Shown here: one piece after another, positions 34,030 through 40,741 of the stretch
How positions within the stretch are numbered: position 1 is the stretch's first letter
Layout of the letters: each line of letters begins with the position of its first letter
Assembly: GCA_020249465.1 (NCBI GenBank)
Contig: JADCFP010000075.1
Location: forward strand, 1 to 40,741
Source: Roseomonas sp.
GTDB lineage: Bacteria; Pseudomonadota; Alphaproteobacteria; Acetobacterales; Acetobacteraceae
DNA: 40,741 nt
Reading direction: 5' to 3'
Position numbers and translations under genes: made by a program
The notes under the pieces: model-generated
Databases searched by the model: none
The model's input: the letters and a program-made list of their open reading frames with translations, nothing else
Told to the model about the DNA's origin: nothing

Positions 34030-36363
34030 TCAGGCCGCCTTGGAAGTTGCCAAGGCCTTCCACACGCTTTCCGGTGTGGCCGGCATATCAATATGCTTCA
34101 CGCCATCGCCGGCCAGCGCATCCACCACCGCATTGATCAGCGCCGGCGGGCTGCCAACCGCACCCGCTTCACCGGCACCCTTCACGCCAAGCGGATTGGT
34201 CTCACACGGGACTTCGATGAAATCCACATCAATATTCGGCAGATCATCGGCGCGCGGCAGCGCGTAATCCATGAAAGAAGCCGACAGCAATTGGCCGCTT
34301 TCCGCATCAAAGGCCGTGCGTTCCAGCATGGCCTGACCAATGCCCTGCGCCACCCCACCATGCACCTGGCCGCGCACGATCAGCGGGTTAAGTGCATGGC
34401 CCACATCATCAATCACCACGTAATTCGCAACCTTGATGATGCCGGTATCGGGGTCTACCTCCACCTCCGCGGCGTGGCAGCCATTGGGGAAGGTGTGGGA
34501 TTTGATCTGTGCCACTTCCAGCGCATCCAATAGCGTCACTTCCTGGCCCTTGGCCGCGCGCGCCTTCTGGGCTGCCGCCAATTCCAGAATGCCGATGCCC
34601 TTATCGGTACCAACCACACCGAAGCGGCCATTGGCCGTGGTGAATTCAATATCCGCTACCGCCGCTTCCAAATGCTCGGACGCTGCCTTCTTGCCCTTTT
34701 CCACAACCGAGGCCGCGGTGACCAGAATGGCCTGGCCTTCGGAATAAAGGCTGCGCGCACCGCCCGTGCCGCCGCCCGAGGGCAGGCTTTCGGAATCGCC
34801 CTGCTTCACACGGATTTTTTCAATCGGGATGCCGAGTTCGTGGCTGGTCAACATGGCATAGGCGGTTTCATGCCCTTGTCCGGTGCTTTGCGTGCCGACA
34901 TAGACATCAACATATCCATCATCGGCAAAACGCACCGCCGCGTTTTCCGTGGCATCGCCGCCGGTTGCTTCCAGGTAATAGGCAAAGCCAATGCCGCGCC
35001 TTTTGCCGCGCCGCTGGCTCTCAGCCCGCCGAGCTGCAAAGCCGGACCAATTCAGCCGCTCAAGCGCGGTATCCATGAGCTTCGCGAACTCACCCGAATC
35101 ATAGCGCTGTCCCATGGCAGAGACGTAGGGCATGGCAGATGACGGCACCATATTGCGCTTGCGGATCGCCACACGATCCAGGCCCATTTCCTGCGCGGCG
35201 GTGTCAATCAGGCGCTCCACCAGATAATTGCTCTCTGGTCGGCCAGCACCGCGATAGGCATCCACCGGCACGGTATTGGTGATGACGCCGACAACATTGG
35301 CGTAGATGGCGCCGAAATCATAAACGCTCGCCAGCACTTTGGTGCCCGCGCCGGTCGGGATGAAGGGCGCGAAGGTATTCAGATAGGCGCCCATATTCGC
35401 CCAATTCTTGGTGCGCAGCGCAAGGAACTTGCCATCCTTATCGAGCGCCAATTCACCGGCGGTGATATTGTCACGCCCATGCGTGTCGGACTGGAAGGCT
35501 TCCGTGCGCTCTGACGTCCACTTCACCGGGCGCTTCAGCTTGCGCGCGGCGAAGCAGGTCAGCACATGTTCGGCATACAGAAACAGCTTCATGCCAAAGC
35601 CGCCGCCAACATCGGGCGTGACCACGCGGAAATGATCTTCCGGCAGGTTGAAGACGCTGCCAGCGAGAAGCTTCCGCACCAACCAAGACCCCTGGGTATT
35701 GGTGTGCAAAGTCCATTTGTTGCTGGCGGCATCATAATCCGCCACCGCCGCGCGGGCTTCCATGCTGGCCACCACCACGCGGTTATTCACCACCGTCAGG
35801 CGCGTGACATGCGCGGCCTTGGCGAAAAGCGCATCGGTCTTGTCCTTGTCACCGACATGCCAATCAAAGCAGGTATTGTTCGGCGCACTCGGCCAAACCT
35901 GCGGCTGACCAGGCTTGGTCGCGGTCGCAAGATCGGTGGCCGAGGGCAGGATCTCATAATCCACCTCAATCGCCTCAGCGGCATCGCGCGCGGCCTTGGC
36001 GCTTTCGGCGACCACGAAAGCGACCGGGTCCCCCACATGGCGCACCGTGCCATCCGCCAGCACCGGGCGCGGCGTGGAGGATAGCGGCGTGCCATCGCTA
36101 TTCTTGAGCGGGATAAGGCAAGGCAGCGGCCCCAGCCCTTCAGCCGCCAGATCAACCGCCGTGTAAACCCCAAGCACCCCCGGCATGGCCTTGGCGGCAG
36201 TGGTGGAAATACCCTTGATCGCCGCATGGGCATGGGGGCTGCGCAGCACCACGCCATGCGCCTCACCGGGTAGGCTGATATCGGCGGTATATTGCCCATC
36301 GCCCTTCAAAAGCCTGGGGTCTTCCACACGACGAATGGATTGGCTGAGGCCGAATTTTGCCAT
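34030..36363 (-). CDS. Second orphan molybdenum-hydroxylase large subunit (form II)
   Basis: This is a xanthine dehydrogenase/CoxL-family Mo-binding chain of 777 residues and a paralogue of the one at 18685-21000. Both share the N-terminal RRVEDPRLLKGDGQYTADI type opening and VVLRSPHAHA. GGGFG is at 253-257, the form II signature AYRGAGR at 369-375, and the catalytic Glu is E732 in KGAGEAG. No FAD or 2Fe-2S subunit gene is adjacent, so it must borrow them or use another electron acceptor. AAGGAG lies 8 nt before the ATG at 36363. It is followed, tail to tail, by moaB. The substrate is unknown; a heterocycle or aldehyde is likely for this family. Confidence 0.9.
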   Translation of the reverse strand: MAKFGLSQSIRRVEDPRLLKGDGQYTADISLPGEAHGVVLRSPHAHAAIKGISTTAAKAMPGVLGVYTAVDLAAEGLGPLPCLIPLKNSDGTPLSSTPRPVLADGTVRHVGDPVAFVVAESAKAARDAAEAIEVDYEILPSATDLATATKPGQPQVWPSAPNNTCFDWHVGDKDKTDALFAKAAHVTRLTVVNNRVVVASMEARAAVADYDAASNKWTLHTNTQGSWLVRKLLAGSVFNLPEDHFRVVTPDVGGGFGMKLFLYAEHVLTCFAARKLKRPVKWTSERTEAFQSDTHGRDNITAGELALDKDGKFLALRTKNWANMGAYLNTFAPFIPTGAGTKVLASVYDFGAIYANVVGVITNTVPVDAYRGAGRPESNYLVERLIDTAAQEMGLDRVAIRKRNMVPSSAMPYVSAMGQRYDSGEFAKLMDTALERLNWSGFAARRAESQRRGKRRGIGFAYYLEATGGDATENAAVRFADDGYVDVYVGTQSTGQGHETAYAMLTSHELGIPIEKIRVKQGDSESLPSGGGTGGARSLYSEGQAILVTAASVVEKGKKAASEHLEAAVADIEFTTANGRFGVVGTDKGIGILELAAAQKARAAKGQEVTLLDALEVAQIKSHTFPNGCHAAEVEVDPDTGIIKVANYVVIDDVGHALNPLIVRGQVHGGVAQGIGQAMLERTAFDAESGQLLSASFMDYALPRADDLPNIDVDFIEVPCETNPLGVKGAGEAGAVGSPPALINAVVDALAGDGVKHIDMPATPESVWKALATSKAA

Positions 36364-36528
36364 GGCGGGGCACTCCTTGTTTTGCGTTGCACCTATCATT
36401 CATCAGGTTGGGGCAGGATGGAAAGGGGGAAAGCATCGGGTGCGACGAATTGTCATGGGGCCGGCCATTTGCCTCGGGCGCGTCTCCCTGTCAGGTTGAG
36501 TGCATAAAGAAGGAAGGGACTAAGTTTC

Positions 36529-37155
36529 ATGTCAGGACAAGCAACACCCCCAGGGCCCGAATCCATGCTGCTGTCGGGCAGGCTTGGCGCCCAGCTTGTG
36601 CGTCAGGCAGCGGGCAGTTGGTGGGTTTTCGTGCTGCGCGGCGTGGCCGCGATCATTTTCGGTATCCTGGTCTTTCTGTTTCCGGGGCTCGGGCTTGCCT
36701 TCATCCTGGCCTTTCTTGGCGCCTGGATGGCTTTTGATGGCATTGGTTCCATCTACCAGGCCGTGAAAGGCGGTCACCCGACCGGAGAGCGCAGCCGAAC
36801 CTGGCTTTGGATTGACGGCATCATTTCCCTGCTGACGGCAGCGGTGATCCTGTTTGCGCCGGGGGTATCCGCCATTGGCCTGCTGATTGTGACCGCTGCT
36901 TGGTTCCTGCTTTCGGGCGGGGCGCGGCTGATGCTGGCCTTCCGGCTATCCTCGGTACTGCTCGGCTTGCTGGGGGCGGTGAATATCCTGATCGGCGCCT
37001 GGATGCTGCTGCGCCCGGGGCCGGGTTTGCTCGCGGTGATCTGGATGGTGGCGCTGGAGGCGATCATCATGGGTGCGATCATGATCAGCCTTGGCTGGCG
37101 GTTGAAGCATATCCACCAGAACCCGCAGCAGGATGCGGGGCAGACCAGGATTTAA
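36529..37155 (+). CDS. HdeD family (DUF308) membrane protein
   Basis: The 208-residue protein has six hydrophobic segments arranged as three pairs. The first is WWVFVLRGVAAIIFGILVFL after a polar 30-residue N-terminus, and the last ends near MISLGWRLKHI. The repeated R-G/D-G pattern at the start of helices (VLRGVAAI, WIDGIISL) is typical of HdeD, an inner-membrane protein linked to acid resistance in E. coli; its molecular role is unknown. AAGGAAGGGA lies about 10 nt upstream of the ATG. A lactonase gene follows after 15 nt, suggesting co-transcription. Confidence 0.85.
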   Translation: MSGQATPPGPESMLLSGRLGAQLVRQAAGSWWVFVLRGVAAIIFGILVFLFPGLGLAFILAFLGAWMAFDGIGSIYQAVKGGHPTGERSRTWLWIDGIISLLTAAVILFAPGVSAIGLLIVTAAWFLLSGGARLMLAFRLSSVLLGLLGAVNILIGAWMLLRPGPGLLAVIWMVALEAIIMGAIMISLGWRLKHIHQNPQQDAGQTRI

Positions 37156-37170
37156 TTCTAGGATCAGCCC

Positions 37171-38064
37171 ATGTGGTTTCCCTCGCCCAAGGAGCTTCCG
37201 CTCCGCCCCTTCGCCCGTTTGCCGGATCGCTTGCGGAATCTGCGCCGGACAAGTTGGGCTGATGCCAATCGCGCCGGCGCGCCGATAGACAGTTTCCTGG
37301 AAGGCCCCTGCTTTGATCGCGCGGGGCGCTTCCTGGTCACCGATATCCCCAATGGCCGCATCCTGCTGGTCGGCCCTGGTGATGGCTGGGACGTGCTGGC
37401 GGAATATGAGGGCTGGCCGAATGGCCTGGCCCTCGGCGCCGATGATGCGCTGCTGATCGCGGATTATCGCCATGGCTTGCTGACGCTCGATCCCGCGCGC
37501 GGTTCCATCGCGCCCTTGCTGGAAACCGTGGGCAGTGAGGGGTTTCTCGGCCTGAATGATGTGACCCTTGGCCCGCAAGGCGCGATTTTCTTCACCGACC
37601 AAGGCCAGACCGGGCTGCAGGACCCGCGTGGGCGGGTGTATCGGCTTGCCGCTGATGGGCGGCTTGATCGGCTGATCTCAAACGGCCCCAGCCCCAATGG
37701 CATTGCGCTGAACAAGGCGGGCACGCATTGCTATGTGGCCATGACCCGTTCCTGTGAGGTCTGGCGCTTCGCCCTTCGCGCGGACGCTATTGTAGGCAAG
37801 GCCAATCTGTTCTTCCGCACCCCGGCTGGCATGTCAGGGCCGGATGGCATGGCGGTTGATGTGCATGATCGCCTATTCATCGCCAATCCCGGCCATGGCA
37901 TGGTCTGGGGTGTGGATCAGCATGGCGTGCCGCTTTTCGCGCTGGACTGCCGGCCTTTCGGGCGCATGCCGACCAATTGCTGCTTCGCGCCAGATGGCGT
38001 GACGCTGCTGATTACGGAGAGCCAATCCGGGCAGGTGCTGGCCGCCGAGATACCGCCGCCGTAA
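37171..38064 (+). CDS. SMP-30/gluconolactonase family protein
   Basis: This six-bladed beta-propeller enzyme uses a divalent metal to hydrolyse lactones. The 297 residues have the predicted metal ligands E44 (SFLEGP), N176 (SPNGIAL) and D225 (GPDGMAVD), with spacings close to those of human SMP-30 (E18, N154, D204). Repeated blade motifs such as PNGLAL, FFTDQG and LFIANPG run through the chain. No signal peptide is seen, so it is predicted cytoplasmic. The gene lies 15 nt after the HdeD-like gene. The substrate may be an aldonolactone or another cyclic ester and cannot be fixed. Confidence 0.88.
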   Translation: MWFPSPKELPLRPFARLPDRLRNLRRTSWADANRAGAPIDSFLEGPCFDRAGRFLVTDIPNGRILLVGPGDGWDVLAEYEGWPNGLALGADDALLIADYRHGLLTLDPARGSIAPLLETVGSEGFLGLNDVTLGPQGAIFFTDQGQTGLQDPRGRVYRLAADGRLDRLISNGPSPNGIALNKAGTHCYVAMTRSCEVWRFALRADAIVGKANLFFRTPAGMSGPDGMAVDVHDRLFIANPGHGMVWGVDQHGVPLFALDCRPFGRMPTNCCFAPDGVTLLITESQSGQVLAAEIPPP

Positions 38065-38093
38065 CGTGTTTTCGGGGCCAAGCGCTGCCTGAT

Positions 38094-38117
38094 GATGTTG
38101 GTGCGCGCGCCAACATC
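38094..38117. terminator. Hairpin between lactonase and glycosyltransferase
   Basis: GATGTTGG (38094-38101) and CCAACATC (38110-38117) form a perfect 8-bp stem with an alternating TGCGCGCG loop in the gap between two converging genes. There is no T-run, so termination is plausible but weakly supported. Confidence 0.45.
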
Positions 38118-38133
38118 GCTTCACTTGCCGGGA

Positions 38134-39033
38134 TCATGACGCGCGCCGCCCGCGCAGCCAGGCGAATATTCCCCGAAGCCCGGCCAAGTCAGCGCGGAGC
38201 TTTGTAAAGCGCAGCGTGATCCCGTGGCCCAATGCCTTGCCCAGATGATGCCAAACCCGCGCCCAGGCCTCACGCCGTGCCGCCAAGTCATCCTGCATCA
38301 GCGTCATGTAATGCAAGCGACTCCAGGCCATGTGCCGCGCCTTGAAGGCCGAAAGTGCCCGCGATGGCGCGGAAGAACCGCCGCCCGCGTGATGCATCAC
38401 CGCATCCGGCACCAGCACCAAGGCGCGCCCCTTGGCGCGGGCGGCAGCACAAATCGCGTCATCCTCATAGAATAGGAAAAAGGCTTCATCGAAGCGCAGC
38501 CCCTCGGACGCGCGCAGCAATAGGCAAGCGCCGGAGAGGAATTCGGCGCAAAGCGGCCCTTCCGGCCAGGGCTCGGCATCACGTTTACGCGCAAGCTTGC
38601 GCCTATGGAGTTGCTCCACATCCCAGGACCGGACCCGCGCGCCGGTTTCATCGCAAAGCATGGGTGCCAGGATCGCGGCATCGGGAAAGGCATCGGCGGC
38701 GGCCACCAGCCGCGCAATCGCCTGCCCATCCAAGCGCGTATCTGGGTTGGCGAGCAGCACAAACGCCGTTTCCGCAGCATTCATCCCGATATTGCAGCCC
38801 GCGCCAAAACCAAGATTGGCGCCATTGCGGATCACGCGCACCCCGGCGGCTTCGGCCACTGCCACGCTGTCATCGGCACTTGCATTATCCACCACAATCA
38901 CGCCAAGGCCCGGTGGCACGGAGGCCAGCATCCCGCGCAAGGCATCAGCGCTGTTATAGGCAACGCTGACAACGCAAACCCGCGCCAAGGCTGCCGCAGT
39001 ATTCAGCCTTTCAGGCTCCGCAGCCCAGCGCAA
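38134..39033 (-). CDS. Family 2 glycosyltransferase (rhamnosyltransferase-like)
   Basis: This is an inverting GT-A glycosyltransferase that adds sugars to polysaccharide or lipid acceptors on the cytoplasmic face. It is about 284-299 residues. VVSVAYNSADAL opens the nucleotide-binding domain, VIVVDNASADDS holds the first Asp pair, NLGFGAGCNIGM and LLANPDTRLD give the DXD-like site, and FLFYEDDAICAAARAKG holds the catalytic-base region. No ATG fits the start. The frame begins at a TTG at 39033, overlapping the aminotransferase end by 31 nt; a TTG at 38988 would also suit the family N-terminus. The true start is uncertain. The context with sugar-nucleotide genes supports cell-surface glycan synthesis. 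Confidence 0.85.
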   Translation of the reverse strand: MRWAAEPERLNTAAALARVCVVSVAYNSADALRGMLASVPPGLGVIVVDNASADDSVAVAEAAGVRVIRNGANLGFGAGCNIGMNAAETAFVLLANPDTRLDGQAIARLVAAADAFPDAAILAPMLCDETGARVRSWDVEQLHRRKLARKRDAEPWPEGPLCAEFLSGACLLLRASEGLRFDEAFFLFYEDDAICAAARAKGRALVLVPDAVMHHAGGGSSAPSRALSAFKARHMAWSRLHYMTLMQDDLAARREAWARVWHHLGKALGHGITLRFTKLRADLAGLRGIFAWLRGRRAS

Positions 39034-40142
39034 ATACGTTCCACCTGCGCATCGGTCAATTCGGGATACATGGGCAGGCTCATCACCTCCTGCGCGGCAT
39101 CGGCGGTCTCGGCGCAGGCGGCAGGACCCAGCGGCACGCGGCCCTGATAGGCGGGCTGCAAATGCACCGGCACTGGGTAATGAATGCCCGTGCCAATGCC
39201 CTGTTCCTTCAGCTTCGCCTGCACTGCCACACGATCCGGCACGCGCAGCACATATTGATGAAAGACATGCTCCGCCCCCGCGCGGCGCTGCGGCGGCGCG
39301 TAAGGCCCACCAGCCAAAGCGGCATCATAGGCGCCAGCGATGGCGCGACGGCGTTCATTGCCGGCATCAAGCGCCGTCAGTTTCACGCGCAAAATCGCCG
39401 CCTGTACTTCATCAAGCCGCGAATTCACGCCGACCATGTCGCTGATATAGCGTTCCTTCCAGCCATATTGCCGAATGGCCGCGATACGGTCTGCCAATTC
39501 CTCATCATTTGTGGCCAGCACACCGCCATCGCCAAGCGCGCCGAGGTTCTTGGTGGGGTAAAGGCTGAAGGCGGAAGCCGTGCCAAGCGTGCCAAGCTTC
39601 CGGCCGCTCAGCGTCGCGCCATGGCATTGCGCACAATCCTCGATCAAGGCGATCCCCGCCGCGCGCGTCGCTTCCAGCATCGGGTCCAGATCGCAGGCCT
39701 GACCATAGATATGAACCGGAATTACGGCGCGCAAAGGCGGCAGGCCGGGCGGCGGATGATCCAGCACGCTCAACAGCTCATCCGGGTCCATGGTGTAGGT
39801 ATCGGGATCAATATCCAGGAGCAGCGGCGTCGCACCCACCATTTCAATCGCGGCGACAGTCGCAACGGCGGTGTGGGAAACAGTGGCGACACTCATGCCC
39901 GGCCCAATGCCAAGCCCGCGCAGGATCAAGGCCAGCGCATCCGTGCCATTGGCGCAGCCAATCGCGCGGCGGGTGCCAAGCCAGGAAGCGTATTCTTCCT
40001 CAAACGCCGCGCCTTCCTTGCCCAGGATATACCAGCCGCTGGCGAGCGCGCGCGCCACAGCCGCGTCAATTTCGGCCTTCTGGGCGCGATAGCCGGCACC
40101 GGGATCGGCCTGCGGGATCATGGTGATGACGGGCGCATTCAT
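39003..40142 (-). CDS. DegT/DnrJ/EryC1/StrS aminotransferase
   Basis: This PLP-dependent enzyme transfers an amino group to keto-sugar nucleotides to make amino sugars. The 379 residues have the PLP-phosphate region ANGTDALAL (64-72), D169 in EDCAQ, which contacts the pyridine N, and the Schiff-base lysine K198 in LYPTKNLGALGDGG. The C-terminal GIGTGIHYPVPVHLQPAY is also typical. The ATG at 40142 is the first plausible start, and the upstream frame has no homology. It lies 22 nt after the epimerase stop and overlaps the glycosyltransferase frame. A role in making a 3- or 4-amino sugar is inferred from family and neighbours. Confidence 0.92.
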   Translation of the reverse strand: MNAPVITMIPQADPGAGYRAQKAEIDAAVARALASGWYILGKEGAAFEEEYASWLGTRRAIGCANGTDALALILRGLGIGPGMSVATVSHTAVATVAAIEMVGATPLLLDIDPDTYTMDPDELLSVLDHPPPGLPPLRAVIPVHIYGQACDLDPMLEATRAAGIALIEDCAQCHGATLSGRKLGTLGTASAFSLYPTKNLGALGDGGVLATNDEELADRIAAIRQYGWKERYISDMVGVNSRLDEVQAAILRVKLTALDAGNERRRAIAGAYDAALAGGPYAPPQRRAGAEHVFHQYVLRVPDRVAVQAKLKEQGIGTGIHYPVPVHLQPAYQGRVPLGPAACAETADAAQEVMSLPMYPELTDAQVERICAGLRSLKG

Positions 40143-40164
40143 GTCGCGTTCTTTCGTTTCAGGG

Positions 40165-40741
40165 TCACAGATAATCCGCCAGACGCTGGCGATACCAATC
40201 AAGGGAAAGCTTCAACCCCTGATCAAGGTCAATCACCGGCGCCCAGCCGCTTGCCTTGCGGAAGGCGCGATCATCCGCGGCATAGGACCCGATATCAATC
40301 GGCGCCCGATCAGCTGGGAATTCGCGCAATTCATAGCTGCCCTGCCCAGCATTGGCTGAGATCAGCTTATCTGCCAAATCAAGCAAGGAAATGGGCGGGC
40401 TGCCGCCGATATTGAAGACCTGGCCAGCAACATCTGGCTTCCCGGATTGCTCGGCGGCGATCAGAAAGGCGCTGGTGACATCATCCACATAGGTCAGGTC
40501 ACGCAGCTGCGCGCCGCCCCAGACTTCAAACGACTCATTTTCCAACACGCGGCGGATCCAAATGCCCAAAAACGTCTGGCGCGCATCGCGAATGCGGAGC
40601 CGCGGCCCATAGCAATTGGTGAGGCGGAGCGACACCACCGGGCGATGCAGCACGCGGTTTTCCAGGAGCCAATACTGCTCACCCGCCCATTTTGAGACCC
40701 CATTGGCATCGGGCGGATTGACCGGGTGGAGTTCATCCACC
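40165..40741 (-). CDS. NAD-dependent epimerase/dehydratase, C-terminal part (cut by window edge)
   Basis: The 191 visible residues are the C-terminal half of an extended SDR acting on nucleotide sugars; the N-terminal Rossmann part lies beyond 40741. The fragment starts near the active site: PPDANGVSKWAGEQYW holds the catalytic Lys, but the position four residues before it is Asn (AAT) where Tyr is usual. RLTNCYGPRLRIRD and RDLTYVDDVTSAFL, typical substrate-loop motifs, follow. The stop is 22 nt upstream of the aminotransferase. The product is probably a sugar epimerase or dehydratase for the same glycan pathway, but the exact reaction cannot be stated. Confidence 0.88.
   Translation of the reverse strand, partial: VDELHPVNPPDANGVSKWAGEQYWLLENRVLHRPVVSLRLTNCYGPRLRIRDARQTFLGIWIRRVLENESFEVWGGAQLRDLTYVDDVTSAFLIAAEQSGKPDVAGQVFNIGGSPPISLLDLADKLISANAGQGSYELREFPADRAPIDIGSYAADDRAFRKASGWAPVIDLDQGLKLSLDWYRQRLADYL

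Overview
The window reads as a GC-rich (by eye about 60-65 %) alphaproteobacterial chromosome. The style of the ribosomal, CheZ and COQ9 proteins suggests order Rhodospirillales, probably an Acetobacteraceae member close to Roseomonas; this is inferred from protein likeness, not from a search. No tRNA, rRNA or CRISPR array was seen.

Layout. 1-234: end of an IS3-family element, followed by a low-GC, 5'-truncated AsmA-family remnant and a gene-free stretch. 1009-7175 (minus strand): rpmI-rplT-pheS-pheT, then lepA. 7421-12183 (plus): a lone cheZ, the coupled dapF-mtaB-ftsY genes, and an intradiol ring-cleavage dioxygenase. 12208-15233 (minus): a short-chain dehydrogenase and malate synthase G. 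15390-18581 (plus): a gamma-glutamyltransferase homologue and a family-5 solute-binding protein.

18685-29855 (minus) is one tight nine-gene operon. In order of transcription it holds a branched-chain-amino-acid-type binding protein, LivH, LivM, LivG, LivF, hydantoinase/oxoprolinase subunits B and A, an isochorismatase-fold hydrolase lacking the usual nucleophilic cysteine, and an orphan molybdenum-hydroxylase large subunit. Every junction is an overlap or a gap of at most 3 nt. It looks like a system that imports a nitrogen heterocycle or lactam, hydroxylates it and opens the ring with ATP. This is the most distinctive part of the window, and its substrate is unknown.

29939-33123: a secreted four-cysteine protein of unknown family, COQ9 and peptide deformylase on the minus strand; rpsU and rpsD on the plus strand, with a small membrane protein on the minus strand between them. 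33453-38064: moaB, a second orphan molybdenum-hydroxylase large subunit (tail to tail with moaB), an HdeD-like membrane protein and an SMP-30 lactonase. 38134-40741 (minus): a sugar or cell-surface group made of a NAD-dependent epimerase (cut by the window edge), a DegT-type aminotransferase and a GT2 glycosyltransferase.

Most start sites were set by family N-termini, overlaps and Shine-Dalgarno sequences. Hairpins were found by eye, without energy calculation.
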